This document shows, one piece after another, positions 10,101-18,400 of a DNA stretch of 45,447 bases (within the stretch, counting starts at the first letter, position 1; the number at the start of each line of letters is the position of its first letter). Below the pieces are notes generated by a model, which did no database searches, was not told the DNA's origin, and was given only the letters and a program-made list of their open reading frames with translations. Source of the stretch: Saccoglossus kowalevskii (Eukaryota > Hemichordata > Enteropneusta > Harrimaniidae). A program made the translations under genes and the position numbers. The stretch is from assembly GCF_000003605.2 (NCBI RefSeq), contig NW_003126895.1:49676-95122 (forward strand). Reading direction: 5' to 3'.

Positions 10101-11967
10101 ACATGTACCACTGTTTTGCAATATTATGCATGTATGCCTTTTATAAAACATAGTACACACCATATTCAATCATTAAAAAACATAACTCACTCACATGTAT
10201 CTGGGCTTAATATCAAATGTTTGCTGTGAAATGCAGAAACTTTAATAATCGCTGTTGTGCAGTCACTCATGATGCATCGCTGTCACTAGATGCATAGCTG
10301 CCGTTCTGTGCATATTTAAAATTAGTTCGAGACGGGCGAAATAATCTTACCGGCAATAAAACAATGATATACCCTCGCAATACTGCAGCTACTGATGTGC
10401 TGTTGACAACCAACTTTTCGGATGACTCTGATTTTGAACAGTCAGCGTCAGGGTGTGATAACTCAAAAAATAAGCTCGATCAAGCAAAAATTTTCAATAT
10501 GTATTTCTGTATTCATAACAAATTTCAAAACCATCGCAATTACGTACTATTTTACACTAAAATAATGATGATGTGGTTATTTGGCACTTGACTGTCAACT
10601 ACATGTACGAACACCATAAATAATGTTCTTGAACGAGAATTCTGGTACACAGCGTGTCCGAAAATGGAACACACTGTGTCATACCCCGTCTATATTATAG
10701 TTTTGCTAAATATTTTATGGCCAAAACCAAGGAAACGAGAAATGTGCACTCAAGCGTGAAGCTAAAAACGAAATCGTTCCTTTTGGATATTTGCCAAAAC
10801 GAAAAAATGGCCGATGGTGGAGCTGTTCAATACTTCTTACATGTATGTCGCTAATTCATAACTTACGGCTCGAATGATACAATGCATTTTATATATGTAG
10901 AATTAAGTAATATGAGCCAATGGTACAGCCAGAATTGTGTACATATATAAAGTACATTCAGACATACTTATTCAAAGTAAATGCATTTTATTGTCATTAT
11001 TTAAATAAATCGTCAACATTTAAAATTTTTCTTTAATCCTGGCTTATCTTACACTTTTGCCTACCGCCCTGCTTAGACTGATGGAAACAATAGAAAGTCA
11101 CTGTTTCCATGGAAGCAAGCTCGTACATCCTAATGGTAATACCGGTACTCATAATTACATTTTTTTGCTTTTATTAGACGTAATCACTTTTCATGATATT
11201 GTAGGGTCAAGTATATTTGCAGTTCAAATACACAATAATAAAATCATTTGCATCGACGCGTCAACAACAAACAACATGGACAACATGCATGGGGCATCGT
11301 GATTATGGTGACCACCGAACTCGGCCAGATTTCTACTCGGCCAGTGACCGATCACGGCCAGTGACCGTACTCGGCCAGCATATGTGCATAAGGGTGTCAA
11401 TGATGCAACAGCGAGCGCTGTATTACAGACTGTCAGAGTCATATCACAACAAAATATAAAAAATGTACGGGCGTCAAAGGGTGTCGATTTCAGTGATGCC
11501 TATCGTGCTTTGTTAATAAAAAAAAAGGGTGTCGATTTCAGTGACGAAACAGCCAGCGCTGTGTCTTTTGTCATATCACAGTAAAATGTAAAAAAAATAG
11601 ACGGTCGCCGATGTGATGTCTGTGATTCGATGTAATGTCTGTGTTTTTCCTTTGAAAAGAAAATTTGCGTCACTGAAATCGACAATGTTCAGCCAATGTT
11701 GAAATCAACAACATGTCGGAGAACCAGTAGCGTTTGTGTGTGTGTGTTTGTAAACTTGCGTTGTTGAAATCGACAACAAAATAGTCACGGGAGTTGGCGA
11801 CTGGCCGAGTTGTGCATTTTTTTCCTGGCCGAGTTGAAATCTGGCCGAGTTCGGTTGTATTCGTGATTATAGCGACAGAAAATCCATACGGAGATTGTCT
11901 TTAGCCAGTTTCTTCAATGTACTCGTGATCAGTTCTAAATCATACAATTGTTAATTACAAACTTACC
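864..11967 (-). CDS. POLR3D: RNA polymerase III subunit RPC4 gene, C-terminus off the left edge
   Basis: Six spliced coding exons on the minus strand together read as RPC4, the Pol III subunit that with RPC5 forms the TFIIF-like subcomplex for initiation, termination and reinitiation in the nucleus. Recognisable blocks in order are RLPSIRSPRDLTLGG near residues 27-41, KTFTPNLTARK, an RG-rich run, IIQSHSIFEQGPAE, LLRDDFLDDSMW, VKKEP motifs and LLFFQFPDTLP. All five internal splice joins have GT-AG ends and matching phase. The conserved C-terminal domain of RPC4 is not found between base 1 and 863, so its exon or exons should lie to the left. The start is the ATG complementary to 8962-8964, close after an acceptor, implying a non-coding first exon. 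The introns are full of transposon relics. Confidence 0.9.
1205..1929. other. POLR3D intron between exons 5 and 6
   Basis: AT-rich sequence with no coding pattern or repeat that I recognise. Confidence 0.5.
1930..2098 (-). CDS. POLR3D: POLR3D coding exon 5
   Basis: Acceptor TTTTAG is followed by FLDDSMWKDQDKNYIPIQLP, then SDTGEIFKEE, an acidic stretch, VKEEKMETDGATLTG, and donor GTTTGT. It matches the 'FLDDPGL...PVQLPL...GWLFKEE' segment of human RPC4. One base of a split codon is carried to the next exon. Confidence 0.92.
2440..2716 (-). mobile_element. tRNA-derived SINE, minus strand
   Basis: Read on the minus strand, the head has an A-box-like TAGCATAGTGG (complement of 2700-2710) and a B-box GTTCAAATCC (complement of 2657-2666), about 40 bases apart as in a tRNA promoter. 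The body continues to about 2440 and is shared, with divergence, by 28445-28612 (GTCGAACAyAAGCACCTGTGG, AACCAAGGTTCC, CATTCrTTAGTGAATG). This is a Pol III-type promoter inside the intron of a Pol III subunit gene. Family name not assigned. Confidence 0.65.
3213..3343 (-). CDS. POLR3D: POLR3D coding exon 4
   Basis: The exon encodes a Gly/Ser-rich stretch (YGGGGDALSSSSAYSRPSVS), then VKKESSTNELSQEMMDQLLR and DD. The donor is GTAAGT. Phases agree with both neighbours: two bases at the start complete a Gly codon, and it ends in phase 0. Confidence 0.88.
3509..3519 (+). repeat. Run of 11 G
   Basis: Homopolymer G11 in an AT-rich intron. Comparable 11-base runs lie at 18302-18312 (G) and 43564-43574 (C). 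Confidence 0.9.
3962..5560. mobile_element. TTAA-flanked non-autonomous DNA transposon, about 1.6 kb
   Basis: The left edge reads TTAA|AGTGCCTGTGAGATGG (TTAA 3958-3961). The right edge reads TGCACAGGCACT|TTAA (TTAA 5561-5564). The tips are a perfect 10-base inverted repeat, AGTGCCTGTG, weakly extended inwards, and TTAA is the target duplication typical of piggyBac and Kolobok elements. No transposase frame is evident. The longest interesting plus frame is 4291-4449 (53 aa, MDHIEHIVSSLLHGFELDAK...), not recognised. The element also carries a CRE-centred palindrome at 4157-4182. It sits in the intron between POLR3D exons 3 and 4. Confidence 0.6.
4157..4182. promoter_or_regulatory. 26-base near-perfect palindrome centred on a CRE site
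   Basis: Arms TTCCCCTT and AAGGGGAA flank G-TGACGTCA-G, so only the two single G positions break the symmetry. TGACGTCA is the full CREB/ATF site. It lies 195 bases inside the TTAA-flanked element and may be the element's own promoter or transposase-binding site. Confidence 0.6.
5986..6194. mobile_element. MITE, TA-flanked, mariner-like ends (copy in POLR3D intron)
   Basis: Ends CTGTAAAATACTTTCTTTTA... and ...AATAAAGTATTTTACAG form inverted repeats of roughly 35 bases, flanked by TA on both sides (5984-5985 and 6195-6196). It is a sibling of 14194-14401 and 26287-26442. The right edge is 9 bases from the splice donor of POLR3D exon 3. Confidence 0.8.
6205..6374 (-). CDS. POLR3D: POLR3D coding exon 3, RG-repeat exon
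   Basis: After acceptor TTCTCAG the exon reads EPKDSTAYDGSTNKRGRTPR, a run of six Arg-Gly pairs, then DIIQSHSIFEQGPAERLGGG and RRG. The RG run and IIQSHSIFEQGPAE are diagnostic for RPC4. The donor GTATGT is only 9 bases from the end of a MITE (5986-6194). A second open frame overlaps this exon and is a shadow. Confidence 0.95.
6495..6625. mobile_element. Small foldback element, GTCATCACCTG family
   Basis: Inverted copies of GTCATCACCTG occur near 6511 and 6600 around a loop with CTATGGCCAT. The complementary strand aligns with 43160-43275 (GGCCATAGCGT, TCTACCCATGA, TTTTAGCGTGTG). A dispersed MITE family is the simplest reading. Confidence 0.55.
7021..7070 (-). CDS. POLR3D: POLR3D coding exon 2
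   Basis: A 50-base exon with acceptor TTTTTCAG and donor GTAAGT encoding KTFTPNLTARKERFKEE. The vertebrate protein has KTFTPNIISRKIKEEP at the same place. The final Glu codon is split with exon 3. Confidence 0.93.
7793..7935. mobile_element. Related foldback element, GGTGGTCACCTGCACA family
   Basis: The left end GGAGGGGTGGTCACCTGCACA and the complement of the right end, GGGAGTTGTCGCCTGTGCA, form imperfect inverted repeats that resemble the elements at 6495 and 43160. An ORF that spans it is not gene-like. Confidence 0.45.
7930..8105 (+). repeat. Dispersed repeat, inverted copy at 27240-27385
   Basis: TCTGGAAAGGAACCCTAATT, CAACAGAC and GTTTTTACTCAACAAATTTG align with the reverse complement of 27240-27385 over about 150 bases. 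Both copies are intronic and have no coding potential. Confidence 0.65.
8316..8350. repeat. Partial copy of POLR3D exon 1 sequence in the adjacent intron
   Basis: GTGATCAGATAGAGGGCAGC here differs at one base from GTGATCTGATAGAGGGCAGC in the exon near 8866-8885, and about 12 bases further to the left are also similar. The exon segment encodes LPSIRSPRD. No open frame is kept. Confidence 0.4.
8833..8964 (-). CDS. POLR3D: POLR3D coding exon 1 (start codon)
   Basis: The frame starts MSQQEKPSTSSTSLPRG and contains VRLPSIRSPRDLTLGGVPK, the N-terminal signature of RPC4. The acceptor CAG lies at 8975-8977, so a 10-base 5' UTR piece precedes the ATG. The donor is GTTAGT. An upstream in-frame ATG at 8988 lies in the intron and is not used. 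Confidence 0.92.
9118..9210. repeat. Inverted repeat, TTCACGGCTAA arms
   Basis: TTCACGGCTAA near 9118 is mirrored by TTAGCCGTGAA near 9197 around a loop of about 70 bases. It may be a small foldback element. No further family evidence. Confidence 0.45.
9230..11297. other. POLR3D intron 1, no recognised gene
   Basis: AT-rich sequence with several short open frames but no domain, codon-level conservation or splice pattern that I can support. Confidence 0.4.
11307..11861. mobile_element. Non-autonomous DNA transposon with 31-base TIRs and 9-base target duplication
   Basis: ACCGAACTCGGCCAGATTTC plus TACTCGGCCAG (11314-11344) is repeated inverted at 11825-11855 with 30 of 31 matches. The element is flanked by CGTGATTAT at 11298-11306 and again at 11862-11870. 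A 9-base duplication fits Mutator-like elements. The tip bases outside the 31-mer match poorly. The interior has short direct repeats (GGGTGTCGATTTCAGTGA at 11478 and 11527) and further CTCGGCCAG copies near both ends. It sits about 100 bases downstream of the POLR3D first-exon donor. Confidence 0.75.
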
Positions 11968-12010
11968 AGAGCCAGTCGTAAACAAAAAGTTTGACAACAT
12001 TCGCCTTGCA
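11967..12010 (-). other. POLR3D: Probable 3' end of a non-coding first exon of POLR3D
   Basis: On the minus strand GGCTCTG is followed by a consensus donor GTAAGT at 11961-11966. The coding exon at 8833 begins right after an acceptor, so a non-coding first exon is expected upstream, and this is the best donor before the PRIMPOL start. The outer boundary is not defined. Confidence 0.45.
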
Positions 12011-12377
12011 CGCATTTTACTTCATCCACTTTCCGAAAAGGTTCAACACATTTTACTTCCGGGTGAAGATCGTAGTTTTAGCGGATTGATACTAGATACA
12101 ATACTAGTAGTAAACTGTCACTGAACAGCCACAACCAAAACTGCTTCTATTGAGTTACAAATAATATCTATATGTCTTATACATATACAATGTTTTTATT
12201 TCTTAATTCTTTCGTTCAGTGCATACATGTCGAATTAGGTGTTAGGTGTACTATATTTTGACCGCGAATGTACCAATTGTTGACCCCTGGCATTACAAGG
12301 CAGCTGGAGGGAAATATTAAATTTATGAATTCTGTGTATTCGTGTTTGTCTTCGTTATACTGTGTAACTCGGGTACG
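12010..12377. promoter_or_regulatory. Probable bidirectional promoter, POLR3D / PRIMPOL
   Basis: The two genes diverge with fewer than 420 bases between the POLR3D donor and the PRIMPOL ATG. The segment holds ACTTCCGGG at 12055-12063, an ETS/GABP-type core common in divergent housekeeping promoters, and no TATA box that I would trust. Inference from layout plus motif. Confidence 0.5.
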
Positions 12378-12427
12378 ATGGAGGCACTATCGCCGCCACG
12401 ACTGACCTTAGCGCAGGAAAGGAAATT
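12378..12427 (+). CDS. PRIMPOL: PRIMPOL coding exon 1
   Basis: ATG opens MEALSPPRLTLAQERK and ends at donor GTAAGT with two bases of a Leu codon. The phase matches exon 2, which has no ATG of its own in frame. The N-terminus is poorly conserved, so this exon rests on phase, donor and position beside the promoter. Confidence 0.65.
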
Positions 12428-15400
12428 GTAAGTATTGTTCTGAACAAATCTACGGTAGTTTAGTATATTGTGTCCGAAGACCTGTTATCAGCGCCGTCAA
12501 ACAAAATCTTAATTTTTAGAATAAATCATTAAAAAACATCTGAATACTTCTATTACAAAATACGATTATTAGCTGTTCGACAAGTTATACTTATCTTGGG
12601 ATAATAATCTCATCATCTGGAAATTTTATAGAAGCGAAGAAAACATTAGAAGAGAAAGCAGGCAAAGCTATGTTTATACTGAACAAAACATTGGAAGGGA
12701 ACACTGACATCAAACTCTTCTTGAAATTATTTCATTCAAACATTAAACCCATTTTACTCTATGGTGCAGATGTCTGGGGATCAGACATTTTGGAAAATGG
12801 GAGAAATGTCCAATTGAAAAAACGCACTTAAAATTTTGTAAGAGAACACTTTGTTTGAACAGATATACAAGAAACGCTACATGTAGAAGCGAAATATGCA
12901 AACTACCACTATTAATAGATATTAAAAAAATGCTAATAAAATACTGGTTAAGACTAAAAGATATGCCAGAGGATAACCTTACAAAACAAGCATACTATGA
13001 ACAACGAAAATCACAGCAACTGAACATACATGGTTATCATCAGTAAATAAAATATTAAAAGATAATTATTACACATCATTAGTAAATTTTACAACAGGTA
13101 TTCCAAAAAGAAACATTCATAAGATTATAAATAACATTGAAGAAAATATAAAACAAAAATATGTAAACCAGTGGAAGTCACAAATCTCAAAAAATAATAG
13201 TAAACTTAGAACATTTGCAAAAATCAAATTTAAATACATGTACTCTTTTGAGCCGTATTTGACACTACAAAACATTAACCATAGAAATGCATTACTAAAA
13301 TTGAGAACAAGCACACACAAACTTGAAATTGAAAATGGCAGGTACACACACCCTAAAACACCAGTAAGTGAAAGAAAATGCAAACAGTGCAACATGAATG
13401 TGATTGAGGATGAATTTCACTTTCTCATGATCTGTCCAAAATATGGAAACTTGCGCCAATAACTTATGTCTGAATTTAATTTTCTATCACATGATGCACA
13501 CAATACATTTATTCGATTGCTCAGTGCAGATGATTGTGAAATTATAAAAAAGGTTTCACAGTTTATTTACAAAGCCTTTCAAGAAAGAATAGATAGTTGA
13601 TAGCTTTGAATTTTATTATTATTAGTCTTAGTTTTATTATTATTAAACTTATTAGTATTAGTAAACAATTTTAACACATTACATTTTACTTTTATACTTA
13701 ACATTATAATATTTTCTCTTTCTTTATTATTTCATTATTATTATTATACTTTGTTATACTTTTATTGCTACTGTACTGATAGAAATACGGGACTTATGTT
13801 TTGACCTCCGTGTGTCCGTGCGTGCGTCTGTGTGTGCGTCCGGACCTGTATCTTAGAAATGCCTGGACCAATCACAATCAACATTCACACATACATCATA
13901 CATGATATTATACATATGCATGTCACTTTGTTTCTTGATCTGATTCAAGATGGCCGAATGGCGGCCATTTTTGTGCTAAAAATCATCAAAATCAAGCATT
14001 TCTCGGCTGTTTACAGATGGATTTTGCTCAAACTTGGTATATACATTAGACATTATAGGACCTTGATGCAAATCATTTTGTTTTACGATCTGATTAAAGA
14101 TGGCCGAATGGCGGCCATTTTTGTGCTAAAAAATCTAAAAATCAAGCATTTCTCGGCTGTTTACAGATGGTTTTTGTTCAAACTTGGTATATACTGTAGA
14201 ATACTTTATTTTCGCTTGGAATTTATTTTCGCTATTTTCGCTGAAAGGATGATTCCGTGAAAATAAAATCCAGCGAATATACTTTTTTTCCTATATTTCA
14301 CATTCAACTCATCAAAAATCAGTGAAAATAAATTCCAAGGAAAACGCCCAAAAAGCCTTTTCAGCGAAAATTAATTCCAGCGAAAATAAAGTATTCCACA
14401 GTACATTAGACATTATGGGACCTTGATGCGGATAATTTTGTTTTTAAGATAAGATTAAAAATGGCCGACTGGCGGCCATTTTGTTTTAATGAATGTGGTT
14501 CTCGTGCCATATCTCTGACTTGCTTTCACTGATTATGTTCAAATTTTAAATATTCATTATACATCATGTCATAGATAGACAAATATATTGGTTTGACGAT
14601 CCTATTCAAAATGGCCAAATGGTGGCCATTTTTGTGCTAAAAAATCATCAAATATCAAGCATTTATGGATGGATTTCGTTCAAACTTGGTACATATATTA
14701 GACATTACAGGTTCCTGATGCACATCACTTTTTTTTCAAATCGGATTCAAAATGGGTGTCTGGCGGCCATTTTGTTTTAATGAATGGGCTTCTAGACCCA
14801 TACATGTATCTCCGACTTGTTTTGTCTGATTATATTCAAATTTTAAATATTCATTATACATCATGTTATAGATAAACAGATATATTGGTTTGACGATCCT
14901 ATTCAAAATGACCGAATGGTGGTCATTTTTGTGCTAAAAAATCATCAAATATCAAGCATTTCTGGCATTTATGGATGGATTTCGTTCAAACTTGGTACAT
15001 ACATTAGACATTACAGGTTCCTGACGCACGTCATTTTATTTTTCAGATTGGATTCAAAATGGTTGACTGGCGGCCATTTTGTTTAAATGATTGGGCTTCG
15101 AGAGCCATATCTCTTAAATGCTTTGACTGATTATATTCAAATTTTATATATTCGTTATACATCATGTTGTATATATATACATGTATTCAAAATGGCTGAT
15201 TTTGAATGCTGTTCCAGAGCAATATCTCTCAATATGGACAAGTACTTTTTTGACGATCAGATACAAATGTCAATCATTTTAATGTTAAAAAATCATATTC
15301 CTGACATGGTTATATTCCAGCTATATTACTATAAACAAAACTATATGTCTTAAATTTGATAACTAACGGGAACTGTGCCATGCATGGCTTGTTTTTTATA

Positions 15401-18400
15401 AACGATGTTTAATCCACAGGAGCCACATGATCTTGCTTTTTAATAATATTTTCATTTGTGTTTAAAAACAATTAAAAAATTTTTACTTTCAACAGCAAAG
15501 ATATAGCACAAGATAGTAAAAGTAACATTTTATTTATTGCATCTTTAGAAAAAAAAAACATTTCTATCAGTTGTTAGCAATAAATATATAGGAACTAAAA
15601 ACCAACTGCAAATGAACAAACTTTTTTGAAGCATCTGTATAAAAAATTTCCAATGTTTTTGATCTAGCCATGGTTTTGCAGTGTTTTGGGTCCGAGAAGG
15701 TATTTGCTTCGTCTGTCAATTATATACACATCATTGGTATACAGCCGGGTCCGTGAAACCACGGCTATTTTTGATCATGTCTTTTATTTTTGAGTAGATG
15801 TGTATACAAGTTTCTGGAATGAATTGGTGATTTTAGCAGGGAATTCAATATCTGTCAGGATTTTTTGGCGGTCTAAATAATATTTAGGGAAAAGTAGTAA
15901 AAAGTGTAATTCATCTTCAATTGTTTTTGAATTCTATTTTCAAAGGGTGTTTTTGAATTGGTATGCCTTTCTTTCTCTATTGCTAAATTGTGGTTACTTG
16001 TTCTAAATTTAGACATAATTCTTTGTTTGGTATTTAATGCAGCAAGGTAAGGTTCAAAACTGTGCATGTTTATGAACTCTTTCTGTCTCCAGATATTTAT
16101 ATAGTTATATACCCTATATATAAAATATGTTTTTAAATGCAGTCCCTCACCCCCTTGACTATTTTCGCAGATTTTTCGTCGCCGGAGCGATTCAAGTCCC
16201 AAATTTTGGTTCTCTAGCTGTCTATAATAATTACCCTATCTAACCGCTGGACTGAATTAGCTAAATTATGAAAAATTCATAAAAGATTTGGCAAAAATCG
16301 GTCGTTTTTGGCCTCAATGTTTTTTTGCTCGGAAACACAAGGGCGATAAGACTTTTCAAGAATGCAGGTCGCTCGGATCAGACTGTTTCTATTGTTTCGA
16401 GTCTGTTGTTTGTCTAGAAACATAACAACTTTGGTTTTTGGTGAATATAGAACATGCTCTGTTCCAATAAAGGATTTTGAACAATTTTAATAGTTCCTTA
16501 TTGCGACGTCTCCCATATAATCAGTCCTCTACTCCCCAGAATTTGACAATGGTACTAGCCCAGAATTGACTTTCTGTTCAGCGTGTCTTTGATTGTAGCA
16601 ATGTTTACGCCACTGTACGAAAATATGCACACTCGCGAATTTGACAACATTCACTTGAGTGTTTTAGAATAGAATAGAAGCAAATAGATGAAAATGCCAG
16701 TTACGTCACTCATGAAGATTGATGATTCGATTGCTGGCCGGGATAGATGTATTTAGTGTTCATTTCTATGCAATATGTCTACACCTGCAATTCTCAATTT
16801 TGATGTGTAAAATCATATCGCTGCTGAGGATGTCGACGGCATGGGCAACTGATTTTTAGGTTTCTGATTTTTTTAATATTCTGACGTTCACTTGGTCTTA
16901 TTTTGAATATACATTCAGACACTGACAACAAGTAAGTAAACGGGCCGGAACATGCCAACATGCCAGTGGGACTCTGAAGGCCCCTGAGAAAGTGTCATCT
17001 TACAACATTAATGAACGAAATTTACATTACAATCTCATGCTTCCGAACAATCTGATATTTATGCTGGATAACAAAGTATACAAGTACTGTCTACAATATA
17101 CTGCATAATGGAAATAACATAATTATTTAGCCGTTGTTGATTTTTGTACAAAATTCCAAGAACACAAAACAGACAACTGACAACAATCGACAAAACAAAT
17201 ACACTACACAGTCACTGTAGTACGGCAACCAAGGTGGCTCACCACATTGATTTCAATAATTAGGCTTTATTTTTGTATTTTTTTTAAATTTCAATTTTAA
17301 AATTTCAATTTCACCTCATTTTTTTTTCAATTTAATTTTCGATTTAACTTTCGTTTACGATTTGACTTTTGTTTTCATTTTGAATTTCGTTTTCAAATGG
17401 ACTTTCGTTTTCATTTTAAATTTCGTTTTCGATTTGGCTTTCGTTTTCATTTTAAATTTCGTTTTCGATTTGACTTTCGTTTTCATTTTAAATTTCGTTT
17501 TCGATTTGACTTTCGTTTTCATTTTAAATTTTGTTTTTGATTTAAATTTCGTTTTCCATTTAATCTGGGTTTTTATTAGAACTTTTATTTTTCATTCAAA
17601 TTTCATTTCAATATTCGTTTTCGTTTTAAATTTAACATATTAACTGTAAAAACATGCTTCCGATTGTATGACCTTTGAACCCCAGGAATACATGTATTTT
17701 TTTTTTGGTGCTCATTTTCTCCTTATTTCACATCTTTATTTTCTAAGTAAAGTTAACTGTTTTCTTGAATAGTGTTTATAGAAGTAAATTACCACTATTA
17801 AACTGGTTTTGAAATTGCATTTATTGTTCAATGTCACTTTCAATTTCGAATTTCATTTTACTTTTCACTTTTTTGACCTTTGGCCTGCCCTTTGACATTT
17901 ACAACGTGATTACTAATAGCCAATCATTTACTACATTTGCCATTGCTGGAGTGTGGTGTTTGTTTTCTTGAATGTACACTTTGCGACTGAATCGCCTGGT
18001 ATCGGTAAGTATGTGAGTAAATTGTCCCCAATAAGAGGTTCCTGTGCATCTAGGAGGGCAACGATGTACAGCATGGGCACGCGATTCCCAGAAAGTGTTC
18101 TCATAATCCTGTTGATAGTGTTCTGGTCGAGGAATGGCGTCGAAACGAATCTCGTGTTTCCATCTCAGACCAGTTTCATTTAGCACATACTACCACAGTA
18201 CCAGTGTAGTTTTCTGTTATAATTTTCAATTAGGTTCAACATGCACACTATTTAGACGATATTTTGCAGTAACTGTTCTGAGCATGTCTCAAAATCGAAA
18301 TGGGGGGGGGGGTTACTCGTGTTCCACCTCAGCTTGAGCTTCGCAAAGACCGAAAATAGCACTGATCACATGTGTTTCGTGTAAATTCGCACAAAGGTCA

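Noticed and set aside
13832-14260. 142-codon plus-strand frame
   Set aside because: Crosses two units of the ATGGCC tandem array and the start of a MITE; the two halves are repeats of each other.
17362-17643. 93-codon frame of repeated FVFILNFVFDL
   Set aside because: Created by a 36-base minisatellite; no non-repeat coding sequence.
17899-18186. 95-codon minus-strand frame with several Trp and His
   Set aside because: Protein-like composition, but no recognisable domain or splice context; possibly an old coding remnant. Not annotated as a gene.
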